64,000 nt of DNA from NCBI GenBank assembly GCA_910579965.1, contig CAJTWF010000009.1, positions 5,183 to 69,182 on the forward strand. The letters are read 5' to 3'. The position numbers and the translations under genes are program-made. How positions within the stretch are numbered: the stretch's first letter is position 1; every line of letters starts with the position of its first letter. Under the pieces are notes generated by a model. That model saw only the letters and a list, made by a program, of their open reading frames with translations, was not told the origin of the DNA and did no database searches. The DNA is from an uncultured Oscillospiraceae bacterium (GTDB lineage: Bacteria; Bacillota; Clostridia; Oscillospirales; Oscillospiraceae). This document shows positions 1 through 7,619 of the stretch, piece by piece.

Positions 1-227
1 CTGTCATCCGGGCCTATGGACGCTACCGCCGCCTGACGGCCTGGGGCTGCGGGGAGGACGAGCTTCTGGAGACGCTGGCCCGGAAGGCCCGATTCAGCCA
101 GCACACCCTCACCGAGGAGGAGCGCGCCGCCGCCTGGGAGCGGCTGGAGGTGCTGAGGCGGGAGACCGCCGGGGCTCTGCCGGCCTGGAAGCGGTGGGTC
201 CTGGTCCTGCTGAGGCCGGCGCTGTAG
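1..227 (+). CDS. C-terminal end of a hypothetical protein (truncated by window edge)
   Basis: An open frame enters from the window edge, reading from base 3, and stops at TAG 225-227, leaving about 74 residues. The visible part is rich in Arg, Glu and Ala. It contains a stretch resembling 'ARFS-H-LTEEE', a pattern I associate with the cytoplasmic C-terminal tails of Firmicute transglutaminase-like membrane proteins, and it ends with hydrophobic residues. With only the tail available I do not assign a function. A strong hairpin follows 23 bases after the stop, so this is probably the last gene of its transcript. Confidence 0.6.
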   Translation, partial: VIRAYGRYRRLTAWGCGEDELLETLARKARFSQHTLTEEERAAAWERLEVLRRETAGALPAWKRWVLVLLRPAL

Positions 228-250
228 TGCCGCTATCCGAGAGAAGCAAG

Positions 251-281
251 GCGCGCCCCCGCTGCTTTGGCGGGGGCGCGC
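251..281 (+). terminator. Intrinsic terminator candidate after the truncated gene
   Basis: A perfect 12-bp GC-rich stem (251-262 with 270-281) closes a 7-nt loop and is followed by a short T-run (282-284) and then a T-rich stretch. It separates the upstream gene from the promoter of the MATE gene. Confidence 0.7.
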
Positions 282-298
282 TTTGTGCATTTTGACCA

Positions 299-327
299 TT
301 TACACCGGGGGACAAAGCGAGTATAAT
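299..327 (+). promoter_or_regulatory. Sigma-A promoter of the MATE transporter gene
   Basis: TTTACA (299-304), a 17-nt spacer and TATAAT (322-327) lie 30 bases upstream of the chosen GTG start. They sit directly behind the preceding terminator, so the MATE gene has its own promoter. Confidence 0.75.
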
Positions 328-357
328 GCCCGGAGACATGGAGAGGAGGGGATCGCC

Positions 358-1698
358 GTGAATCGGGATCTGACGGTGGGCAATCCGGGGGCGGTGCTGC
401 GCCGGTTCTGCCTGCCCCTGTTCGGCAGCGTCATCTTTCAGCAGCTCTACAACATCGCGGACAGCCTGGTGGCGGGAAAATTCATTGGGGAGAGCGCCCT
501 GGCGGCGGTGGGCAACAGCTATGAGATCACCATGCTGTTCATCGCCTTCGCCTTTGGCTGCAACATCGGCTGCTCGGTGGTGGTGTCCCAGCTCTTCGGC
601 GGCAGGGCCTACGGGGAGATGAAGACCGCCGTGACCACCACCCTCATCGCCGCCGGGGCCTTGTGTCTGGCCCTGATGGCGGGAGGCCTTCTGGGCAGCC
701 GGGCCCTCCTGGAGCTGATCCGGACGCCGGAGGAGGTGATGGAGGCCTCCAGGCTGTATCTGGACATCTACCTGTGGGGACTGCCCTTCCTCTTTTTCTA
801 CAACATCGCCACCGGCATCTTCTCCGCCCTGGGGGACTCCAGGACGCCCTTCCTCTTCCTGGCCCTGTCCTCCACAGCCAACATCGGGGTGGACATCCTG
901 TTTGTGACGGCCTTTGACATGGGCGTGGCCGGGGTGGCCTGGGCCACCTTCCTGTGTCAGGGGGTCAGCTGCCTGCTGGCCCTGGCGGTGGTGTTCCGCC
1001 GTCTGGCCCGGATCCCTGCGGAGGGGCGGCGGCCCCTGTTCTCCGCCTCCGCCCTGGGGCGTGTGGCGGCCATTGCCGTGCCCAGCATCCTCCAGCAGAG
1101 CTTCATCTCCGTGGGCAACATCGTCATCCAAGGGGCCATCAACGGCTTCGGCACCGGCGTGATGGCGGGCTACTCCGCCGCCGTGAAGCTGAACAACCTG
1201 GTGGTCACCTCCTTCACCACCCTGGGCAACGGCGTGTCCAACTTCACAGCCCAGAATCTGGGCGCGGGAAAGACGGAGCGGATTGACCAGGGGTTCCGGG
1301 CGGGGCTGGGGCTGGTGTGGGCCGTCTGCCTGCCCGTGGCGGCGGCCTACCTCCTGGCCGGACGGCAGCTGCTGTGCCTGTTCATCGACGCGCCCACCCA
1401 GACCGCCCTGGACACAGGGGTCACCTTCCTGCGCCTGCTCTCCCCCTTCTACTTCGTGGTGTCCGCCAAGCTGACCGCGGACGGCGTGCTGCGGGGGACG
1501 GGGAGCATGGGCCGGTTCATGGCCGCCACCTTCACGGATCTGATCCTGCGGGTGACGCTGGCCCTGGTCCTGTCCCGGACGGGCCTGGGGGCCACGGGGA
1601 TCTGGCTGGCCTGGCCCATCGGCTGGACCGCGGCCACGGTCCTCTCCCTGCTGTTCTACCACACCGGACCCTGGCGGCGGCCGGCGGGGGAACCGTGA
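358..1698 (+). CDS. MATE family efflux transporter
   Basis: A 446-residue integral membrane protein, the usual size for MATE (multidrug and toxin extrusion) antiporters, which export cationic drugs or metabolites in exchange for Na+ or H+. The N-terminal 'GNPGAVLRRFCLP...FGSVIFQQLYNIADSLVAGKFIG' region and the paired second-half motif 'GYSAAVKLNNLVVTSF...GNGVSNFTAQNLGAG' are characteristic, and about 12 hydrophobic segments run through it. The GTG at 358 is chosen over an upstream TTG because GAGGAGGGG lies just before it and the first family-like residues follow it. It appears monocistronic. The natural substrate cannot be told from sequence. Confidence 0.9.
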   Translation: MNRDLTVGNPGAVLRRFCLPLFGSVIFQQLYNIADSLVAGKFIGESALAAVGNSYEITMLFIAFAFGCNIGCSVVVSQLFGGRAYGEMKTAVTTTLIAAGALCLALMAGGLLGSRALLELIRTPEEVMEASRLYLDIYLWGLPFLFFYNIATGIFSALGDSRTPFLFLALSSTANIGVDILFVTAFDMGVAGVAWATFLCQGVSCLLALAVVFRRLARIPAEGRRPLFSASALGRVAAIAVPSILQQSFISVGNIVIQGAINGFGTGVMAGYSAAVKLNNLVVTSFTTLGNGVSNFTAQNLGAGKTERIDQGFRAGLGLVWAVCLPVAAAYLLAGRQLLCLFIDAPTQTALDTGVTFLRLLSPFYFVVSAKLTADGVLRGTGSMGRFMAATFTDLILRVTLALVLSRTGLGATGIWLAWPIGWTAATVLSLLFYHTGPWRRPAGEP

Positions 1699-1737
1699 TT
1701 TTTCGACGGATTTTCCGGGAAAAGCCGGGAATTGCTG

Positions 1738-1766
1738 TTGCATTTTGCCTGAGCGGTGTGTATAAT
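1738..1766 (+). promoter_or_regulatory. Sigma-A promoter of the SseB-like gene
   Basis: TTGCAT (1738-1743), a 17-nt spacer and a perfect TATAAT (1761-1766) lie 55 bases before the start codon. A frame beginning upstream of 1813 would start inside this promoter, which supports the shorter gene model. Confidence 0.75.
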
Positions 1767-1821
1767 GGGGATATATGCGGCCCGGCGGGCGGCGGAGCTG
1801 AGGGGCAGGGGGATGGTTTTG

Positions 1822-2322
1822 ATGGACGCGTATGTTGATCCCAAAACACTGGAGAGCGGCGCGGTGCTGCTGCTGCTGAAATCCCGGTTCATCAAGGACC
1901 GGGGCAGCGAGACCCTGTTTCCCCTGCTGGGCTGTCTGCGGGACTCGGTGGTCCACGTGCCCATGCAGGCCATTCTCAGCGAGGCGGACCAGCGGCGCAT
2001 GGCGGCTATGAAGCTGGGGGACACCTGGAGAAACCGGGATCCGGTCCGTATGCGGCCGGACGTGCTGAAGATGGCCGATGGGACCGTATGGTTCCCCATC
2101 TTCTCCCAGATCGAGCAGGCCCCGGCCGACTACCGCAGGCGCTTCTCCGTGGTCTCGGTGGAGGCCATGCAGGCCCTGCGCATGGCCCACGCCGCCGGCG
2201 GTCTCAGCGGTCTGGTGCTGGACCCCTTCACGGACCCGGTGTCCCTCCCCTTCCAGACTGCGGATATCATGGTGGAGATGCCCTCCAGCCTGAGCCCGGA
2301 CGGGGCGGCGGACGAGGCTTGA
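1822..2322 (+). CDS. SseB-family protein of unknown role
   Basis: A 166-residue soluble protein. The segments 'MADGTVWFPIFSQIEQAP' and 'VEAMQALRMAHAAGGLSGLVLDPFTDPVSLP' match the SseB N-terminal domain found in many Firmicute housekeeping-type proteins. In enterobacteria the SseB name comes from a secretion-associated protein, but no secretion genes are present here, so only the fold is inferred. Three in-frame starts exist. The ATG at 1822 is preferred because AGGGGG (1807-1812) lies 9 nt before it, whereas the ATG at 1813 directly abuts that site. It is probably a single-gene transcript. Confidence 0.7.
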   Translation: MDAYVDPKTLESGAVLLLLKSRFIKDRGSETLFPLLGCLRDSVVHVPMQAILSEADQRRMAAMKLGDTWRNRDPVRMRPDVLKMADGTVWFPIFSQIEQAPADYRRRFSVVSVEAMQALRMAHAAGGLSGLVLDPFTDPVSLPFQTADIMVEMPSSLSPDGAADEA

Positions 2323-2337
2323 TCCCGGCAGATACGA

Positions 2338-2363
2338 AGCGCCCGGCCTTTTGGCCGGGCGCT
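2338..2363. terminator. GC-rich hairpin, possible terminator
   Basis: An 11-bp perfect stem (2338-2348 with 2353-2363) has a TTTT loop and lies 15 bases after the SseB-like gene. There is no clear T-tract on the plus side, so it may act as a weak or factor-assisted terminator. Confidence 0.5.
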
Positions 2364-2455
2364 GAAAACAGTGGGGAATAGAAAGAAATGAAGCCGATCC
2401 GGTCAGCCCATTCACCCATTACCTGTTTTGTGAGCAGGACCGGGCAGGCGGCGTG

Positions 2456-2563
2456 GAGCCTGTTTCATATCTCCCTGCCCCCGTCTTGGCGGCGTATTTT
2501 ACGCCTTGACTTCGTTAAAAATCCCCTCGCCAATCCGCACACGTTGAGATATGAAACAGGCTC
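2456..2563. repeat. MITE-like element bounded by 18-bp perfect inverted repeats
   Basis: The gap 2323-2668 holds no gene. It contains an 18-bp inverted repeat (2456-2473 and 2546-2563, outer arm GAGCCTGTTTCATATCTC) around a 72-nt interior. A second small hairpin, GGCGTA-TTT-TACGCC, lies inside at 2491-2505. The layout resembles a short non-autonomous mobile element or a dispersed palindromic repeat. I see no second copy in this window and no obvious target-site duplication. Confidence 0.6.
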
Positions 2564-2668
2564 TTAGGATAAACAAAATGATCGTATCAATGAATTCCCC
2601 GCTGATGCTTTCCACTGCCGCAGCGTGGATATTTTTCCGATTGTCGCACGCTGTCAATACAAGGCCGC

Positions 2669-4087
2669 TCAGGTATTTTTCCGGCTGATGGGCTGGCGCA
2701 CCAGCAGCCGGCCCAGAGCCTTTCCGTCAAAGGGGCAGACGGGATACAGGTACCCCCGGCCGAGGATCGGCTTTGTGGTGGCCAGCATCACCAGCAGCCC
2801 CACCGTCCCCAGGACCAGACCCCACCCGTCCAGCAGGGCCACCAATATGAGAAACAGCATCCGCACCAGCTTCAGGGCGTAGCCCAGCTCGAAGCTGGGC
2901 TGGGCAAAGTTGGCGATCGCCACAAAGGCCATATACACCAGCACCTCCGGCACCAGCCACCGGGCCTGGACCGCAAAGTCGCCCAGGATCAGCGCCCCCA
3001 GCATACTGAAGGAGTTGCTCAGCGCGTCCGGCGTGTTGAGGCTGGCCAGCTTGAGCAGATCCACCACAAAATCCAGCAGCAGCAGCTGCAGCAGCAGCGG
3101 CACGCTCCCCGGCTTTTCCGGCACGATGAAGGCCAGGGCCTCCGGCACCCGGGACGCGTCCTTCACCAGCAGATACCACACCGGCGTGATGAACAGGGCC
3201 AGCAGCATCACGATAATCCGCAGATACCGCAGGTAGGTCCCCACCAGAGGCGGGAAGTAGTAGTCGTTGGCCTCCTCCATGAAGTCGAAGAGAGAGGTGG
3301 GCATGAGCATCACGGAGGGGGAGTTGTCCACCAGGAGCACGATGTCCCCCTCCATGATGCAGGCTGTGGCCGTGTCCGGCCGCTCGGTGTAGCGGACCTT
3401 GGGGAAGGGGTTGTACCACTGGGGCTTCACGATGGCCTCGGCCACGCTCTCCTGGCTCATGGCGATGGACCCCACGTCGATGGCGTCCAGCTTCCGGCGC
3501 AGGGTCTCCAGGTCCGTCTCGCTGGCCTGGCCCTCCATGTAGGCCAGCACCACGTCCGTCCGGCTCCTGCCGCCCACCTTGTGGTTCTCCAGGGTCAGGC
3601 GGGGATCCCGGATGCGGCGGCGGAGCAGGGCCGTGTTCTGCACCAGGGTCTCGGTAAAGCCGTCGTGGCTGCCCCGGAGGACCTTGCCGTCGCTGGGCTC
3701 CTCCACGCCCCGGCCCGGAAACTTCTTCGCGTCGATCATGGCGCAGCGGTCAAAGCCCTCCAGCAGCAGGATGGTCTTGCCCAGAAACGCGCCGGTGAGG
3801 ATGTTGTTCAGGTTGTTCTCGCAGTCCACCTCGCAGAAGGTGACGCAGCGGTCAATAAACTCCTGCATGTTCTTCGCGCCCTTGCCCAACTGGGCCCCCC
3901 GGCCCAGCAGAAAGGAGGTGATGCGCTCGATCACCCCGTCGTCGCCATAGCCGTCGATGACGTACAGCCGCCCCTTCCACTGGCCGATATACAGGTCCCG
4001 GCTGATCACGTCGTAGTTGCGGCCCACACCCAGAAGGGCGTCCAGGGCCTGCTGGTTCTCCTCCAGCCTGGTGGTTAATTGTTCCAT
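2669..4087 (-). CDS. spoVAF: Stage V sporulation protein AF / GerA-family germination protein
   Basis: A 472-residue protein of the GerA/SpoVAF family, inner-membrane proteins of the dormant spore that take part in germinant response and Ca-dipicolinate release. The N-terminal half is soluble. A central block reads 'ERPDTATACIMEGDIVLLVDNSPSVMLMPTSLFDFMEEANDYYFPPLVGTYLR', the family hallmark, and is followed by about four to five membrane segments and a short basic tail. The ATG at 4087 follows GGAGGGAG. The gene stands alone rather than with gerAB/gerAC, and the N-terminus is SpoVAF-like, so I favour SpoVAF over a GerAA receptor subunit. A sigma-G-type promoter lies upstream, which fits forespore expression. 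Confidence 0.82.
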   Translation of the reverse strand: MEQLTTRLEENQQALDALLGVGRNYDVISRDLYIGQWKGRLYVIDGYGDDGVIERITSFLLGRGAQLGKGAKNMQEFIDRCVTFCEVDCENNLNNILTGAFLGKTILLLEGFDRCAMIDAKKFPGRGVEEPSDGKVLRGSHDGFTETLVQNTALLRRRIRDPRLTLENHKVGGRSRTDVVLAYMEGQASETDLETLRRKLDAIDVGSIAMSQESVAEAIVKPQWYNPFPKVRYTERPDTATACIMEGDIVLLVDNSPSVMLMPTSLFDFMEEANDYYFPPLVGTYLRYLRIIVMLLALFITPVWYLLVKDASRVPEALAFIVPEKPGSVPLLLQLLLLDFVVDLLKLASLNTPDALSNSFSMLGALILGDFAVQARWLVPEVLVYMAFVAIANFAQPSFELGYALKLVRMLFLILVALLDGWGLVLGTVGLLVMLATTKPILGRGYLYPVCPFDGKALGRLLVRQPISRKNT

Positions 4088-4115
4088 ACTCTCCCTCCAA
4101 CCGCGTTGTTGGGAG

Positions 4116-4145
4116 TAGTATGGGCAGTTTTACCCGGGTCCATTC
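4116..4145 (-). promoter_or_regulatory. Sigma-G-like (forespore) promoter for spoVAF
   Basis: On the minus strand GAATG (4145-4141) matches the -35 pattern gnATR. It is followed by 18 nt and CATACTA (4122-4116), an exact match to the -10 CATnnTA. No sigma-A-type -35/-10 pair is apparent here. The site ends 29 nt before the spoVAF ATG. Confidence 0.65.
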
Positions 4146-4232
4146 GTAATTTTTTGTGTTCACCCGTTTCATTGACCAGGCGCTGTGCTCCCGGCGGGGC
4201 GGCACAGCGCCTAGCTGTATTACTGGATTGTA

Positions 4233-5123
4233 TTACTGGATATAAATTTCTGAAACTGTATCTTCCACGCCGTTGATCTGCAATCTGACATGGACCTCTC
4301 CGTTCTCAAATGCACACAGCGGATATTCCAGCGGCTGGGGCAGATTGGTAACATCCATTGATTTTACGGTATCTCCCTGCACCAGCCACAGGATCAGCGC
4401 CGCTCCATCCGGCACTGTGCCGCAGGAAATATCCGCCCGGAGCAGCTGGGCATCCGCGTCCTCGATCGTCATATTCTGTTCCTTCACAAATCCCTGGCTG
4501 GCACGCCTGAAGTCCAGCTTCCAGACGCCATCCTGACAGGCGCTGTAATTCATGCTGATTGTGCCCAGGTTCCATACGCGGTCATCGGAGGCGGCGTCTG
4601 TGTTCACGCCCTTTCCAGCGGCCGCGCTGACGATAAAGCCCGTCAGGCATACCAGCATAAGCGCCATGCTCACAATACCGGCGGCAATCCACGCCAGGCG
4701 GCGCGTTCCCTGTTTTTCCATAATACGTGTTTCCTCCTTTTCAATATGCGCACCGCATTCCTCGCAGTAGTTTGCCTTGGCGGAGATGCGCTGTCCGCAG
4801 GCGGGACAGGTGGTTTTGATCTCTGAACGGCGCAGAAAGTAGATCAGCAGTCCGATAAAGGGCGTGGCGGCAAAAACCACAATCGCCCACAGCACCGGGT
4901 CATCGCCCCGCTCCTTACAGTCCTGGTACACCCATGCCGCAAACAGGGCGGAGGTACACAGCGCAAACAGGATGAAGCCAAGAAGCAGGACCGGAAGCAG
5001 CATGGAGAGGCCGCTGAAGCCATCGCTTTTTAGAAAGTACAGACCAAACCGCACAAAGAGAAGCAGCAGGATTACCGGGATGCCAATATACAGCGGAAGC
5101 CGGTTCTTTTTTGCCTGATTCAT
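4233..5123 (-). CDS. Zinc-ribbon membrane protein in an ECF sigma operon
   Basis: A 296-residue protein with three N-terminal membrane segments (about residues 10-100), a cytoplasmic zinc ribbon 'CPACGQRI...CEECGAHI' near residues 105-125, a fourth membrane segment (about 145-170) and an extracytoplasmic C-terminal domain of about 125 residues. Only the zinc-ribbon part is recognisable. Its ATG overlaps the stop of the upstream membrane gene by four bases (ATGA at 5120-5123), so the two are translationally coupled, and both follow an ECF sigma factor gene. A role in sensing or in holding the sigma factor is possible but is inference from position. Confidence 0.7.
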   Translation of the reverse strand: MNQAKKNRLPLYIGIPVILLLLFVRFGLYFLKSDGFSGLSMLLPVLLLGFILFALCTSALFAAWVYQDCKERGDDPVLWAIVVFAATPFIGLLIYFLRRSEIKTTCPACGQRISAKANYCEECGAHIEKEETRIMEKQGTRRLAWIAAGIVSMALMLVCLTGFIVSAAAGKGVNTDAASDDRVWNLGTISMNYSACQDGVWKLDFRRASQGFVKEQNMTIEDADAQLLRADISCGTVPDGAALILWLVQGDTVKSMDVTNLPQPLEYPLCAFENGEVHVRLQINGVEDTVSEIYIQ

Positions 5124-5497
5124 GCCAATACCCCCCTTTTCGCAATGCGGATGGTGAAGTCCTCTCTGATGTTCGCTCTTTTTACGCCCACTATGGTCAG
5201 CAGTATGCCGGCCACCCCGGCATAGCAGCAGACGCCGGCGGCCAGGTAGGATACATACCTATTTTCAACCATCATCAGGGCGGCCAGCGCCAGCAGGAAA
5301 AAGGTTATCCCATTGAGAACCATCGGCAGATACCAGAGGGATACCTGATGGGCGGCAGGCCGCTTTCGCAGGAGGGCCTCCTGCTGATACAGCGCCGCTT
5401 TGAGCCGGAGATTCAGCTCCGGGGCGGGCGCGTCCGTCATTTTCATAGAGGCCCGGATCAAGTCCTCTATTTCCGCGTTCAAGCGTTTATCCCTCAT
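5120..5497 (-). CDS. Small membrane protein, putative anti-sigma factor
   Basis: A 125-residue protein with a soluble N-terminal half ('LNAEIEDLIRASMKMTDAPAPELNLRLKAALYQQE'), two membrane segments in the middle and a short basic C-terminus. Its position immediately after an ECF sigma gene and its cytoplasmic-helical plus membrane layout are typical of anti-sigma factors, though no ZAS-type His/Cys motif is visible. The ATG at 5497 is preferred over the one 9 nt upstream because GGAGG directly abuts the latter. The gene overlaps the sigma gene by 11 bases and the next gene by four. Confidence 0.65.
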   Translation of the reverse strand: MRDKRLNAEIEDLIRASMKMTDAPAPELNLRLKAALYQQEALLRKRPAAHQVSLWYLPMVLNGITFFLLALAALMMVENRYVSYLAAGVCCYAGVAGILLTIVGVKRANIREDFTIRIAKRGVLA

Positions 5498-6011
5498 AAC
5501 CTGCATCCTCCAATCTTTTTTTCATCAGGCTTCTGCCCTTGAACAGCCGGCTCTTCACGGTGCCGGGCGGCTTCCTGATAATCGCCGCGATCTGCTCTAT
5601 GGAGCAGTCGGAGAGGTAGTATAGCAGCAGCGGCACTTGAAATTTTTCCGGCAGAGCCCCCATGATCTGGCGGACCTCCTCGGCCAGCTCCTTCTGAACA
5701 TAGCTCTCCTCCACACTCTCCTCGACGCGCAGCGCCGTCTCCGCCGCATCCTCAAAATTGCTGCAGGGGGCGATCCTGCTTCGGCGCGCCTGCTTTCTTC
5801 TGTCGCTTTTCCAGAGGTTATGCGCCAAGGAGAAAAACAGCGCCTTCGGGTTTTTCTCCCAGTCCAGGGTCCGCTCTGTTTCCAGCGCTTTCAGGAAGGT
5901 CTGCTGGTACAAGTCCTCGGCGTCCGCCCTGTCCGCGCAGAGCTTCAGGCAGAATCGGTATATATCTGTACCAAAATCATCAATACATCTCTCTATTTCT
6001 CTTGCATCCAC
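5487..6011 (-). CDS. RNA polymerase ECF-type sigma-70 factor
   Basis: A 174-residue group 4 (ECF) sigma factor. Region 2 reads 'IYRFCLKLCADRADAEDLYQQTFLKALE' and 'ALFFSLAHNLWKSDRRKQ'. Region 4 reads 'LPEKFQVPLLLYYLSDCSIEQIAAIIRKPPGTVKSRLFKGRSLMKKRLE', with the helix-turn-helix for -35 recognition. It directs core RNA polymerase to a small regulon, probably including its own operon. The start is GTG at 6011 behind GGGAGGTG. Two overlapping membrane-protein genes follow, consistent with a sigma/anti-sigma module. The activating signal cannot be read from the sequence. Confidence 0.88.
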   Translation of the reverse strand: MDAREIERCIDDFGTDIYRFCLKLCADRADAEDLYQQTFLKALETERTLDWEKNPKALFFSLAHNLWKSDRRKQARRSRIAPCSNFEDAAETALRVEESVEESYVQKELAEEVRQIMGALPEKFQVPLLLYYLSDCSIEQIAAIIRKPPGTVKSRLFKGRSLMKKRLEDAGYEG

Positions 6012-6095
6012 GCTTTCACCTCCCGCGCCTGTTCACCCTATATTCGCCGCGGCCCTGCGCGCGGTTCATTTTTCCTGTTAAAATTTCTCAAAAAA

Positions 6096-6130
6096 ACCGG
6101 GAGCGAAAATGAGACATTCTCGCTCCCGGT
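6096..6130 (-). terminator. Intrinsic terminator of the YtrA-type ABC operon
   Basis: An 11-bp perfect stem (6096-6106 with 6120-6130), extended inside by 4 bp, is followed on the minus strand by a run of six to seven T. It lies about 70 bases beyond the stop of the exported-protein gene at 6201. Confidence 0.85.
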
Positions 6131-6200
6131 GGTCCTATTCGTCAAGGGCGGCCTGCGCAGACGCGCTCTCCGCCGGCCGGTCTGTCCGGCCAACGCCTGC

Positions 6201-7619
6201 TCATGGGCGAAAGGCCGCCTCCTCCACCCGGCCGTCGAACAGATGCCGGTAGTAGCCCTCCTGCCAGTTCTCCCAGTCCCGGGCGGGGACGTACTCATAG
6301 AATCCGGCGAATTGCAGGCCCTCCCCGGTCCACACCGCCGCGCCGAAGCCCATGGGCTGCCTCGTACCGCTCTCCTGGTCCATCCGGCCCTGGATGAAGC
6401 CCGCCAGGGCCAGCCGCTCACCGTCCCAGGCCAGCCGGGACCAGGAGGAGAACATCTCCGTCATGGGCCAGGACAGCCCCAGCTTCCCGGAGAGGACCTG
6501 AGAGAGGACCCCCGCCTCCTCCCGGAGCAGGACAAAATCGTCCTCGCTGTTCCCGTAGACCATGTACAGGGCGCTCTGGTCCATGTGGTCTACCCACTCC
6601 TCCGGCCCCAGGTCCATCAGCTCCAGTCGCTGAACCGTCTCCCCGGTATGGGGATCAACCGTGGTCAGGACCAGTCTGCCCGCCTCCCGGGTGTACAGCA
6701 TCAGCAGGCTCCCGTCCTGGTTCCAGGTAAAGTTGATCAGATCGTCCGCCGCTGCCAGCGCGAGGGGATAGAGCAGGCGGATATGGTCCAGATCCGGGGT
6801 CAGGCGGTCCTCCTTCTCCAGCAGAGGGACCATGTGGATCCCCGCCGCCACCTGGTCCGGCGCCTCTTGAGAGGGAATGACCGGCAGGTACAGCGCCTCT
6901 CCGGAGGCCACGCCCAAGAAGGACATGGGGGCGAACTGCTCTGCGGCCTCCGTCTCCTCGCAGGTGATCTCCACCAGCTCCCCCGCCTCGTTCCGCTCCG
7001 CTGTCACCGTGACCGTAGCCTCCGGCGGCACCGGAATCCGGAAATAGTCGTTCACCTTCTGCCACTCCTCCCTGTCCAGGGTGCGGCCGCTGCCCCGCCA
7101 GGAGGTGGAGTAGATGGGCCCCTCCGGCGTCCACGCCTCCAGGGCCAGGGGGTAGCAGTCGTAGTAGTCCGCCAGACGCAGGGTCTCCGTCCGCTTCTCC
7201 CCGGGGGCGGTGCGGCTGGCCGCGTCCATGGCTGGCCTGACCATGTACTCATACTCCGCGTCACGCTGATCGTCCTCCGCAACCCGTCCAGACATGCTGA
7301 AGTTGAGGGGCGCCGGGTAGAGCTGGGCGGTGTACTCCGGCGGTATCTCCCAATAGTGCCGGCCGGTAAAGAACTGGAACTCCGTCTCCGGCGCGATGTC
7401 GCCGCCCAGGGTCAGCGCCACGTCCCAGCGGAGGTGGTGGGAGTCGTCGTAGACGCTGCAGGCGATCTCCAGGCCCTGGGCGGCGGACCGGTCCCCGGCC
7501 AGGACGGTCTCCCGGATCTCCACCTTGTCCTCCGTCCAGCCCAGGGCCAGGTGGGCGCACACCAGCACCGCCAGGGACAGACAGAACACCGCCCCCAGCC
7601 GGGTCAGATTCTTTTTCAC
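6201..7619 (-). CDS. Exported protein of unknown function in an ABC-transporter operon
   Basis: A 472-residue protein with an N-terminal hydrophobic segment (about residues 7-27) that could be a signal peptide or membrane anchor, and a large extracytoplasmic remainder. It is rich in Trp, Tyr and acidic residues. Repeats such as 'LLMLYTREAGRLVLTTVDPHTGETVQRL' suggest beta-propeller-like strands, but I recognise no named family. The GTG start overlaps the ATPase stop (GTGA, 7616-7619), so it is translationally coupled to the transporter. An accessory sensor or envelope-binding partner of the transporter is a reasonable guess only. Confidence 0.7.
   Translation of the reverse strand: MKKNLTRLGAVFCLSLAVLVCAHLALGWTEDKVEIRETVLAGDRSAAQGLEIACSVYDDSHHLRWDVALTLGGDIAPETEFQFFTGRHYWEIPPEYTAQLYPAPLNFSMSGRVAEDDQRDAEYEYMVRPAMDAASRTAPGEKRTETLRLADYYDCYPLALEAWTPEGPIYSTSWRGSGRTLDREEWQKVNDYFRIPVPPEATVTVTAERNEAGELVEITCEETEAAEQFAPMSFLGVASGEALYLPVIPSQEAPDQVAAGIHMVPLLEKEDRLTPDLDHIRLLYPLALAAADDLINFTWNQDGSLLMLYTREAGRLVLTTVDPHTGETVQRLELMDLGPEEWVDHMDQSALYMVYGNSEDDFVLLREEAGVLSQVLSGKLGLSWPMTEMFSSWSRLAWDGERLALAGFIQGRMDQESGTRQPMGFGAAVWTGEGLQFAGFYEYVPARDWENWQEGYYRHLFDGRVEEAAFRP

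Noticed and set aside
109..2415. A very long antisense open frame (over 700 codons) across the MATE and SseB-like genes
   Set aside because: High-GC third positions remove stops on the opposite strand. The translation is Pro/Gly/Arg/His-rich with no domain, while the plus-strand genes have clear families, promoters and ribosome-binding sites.
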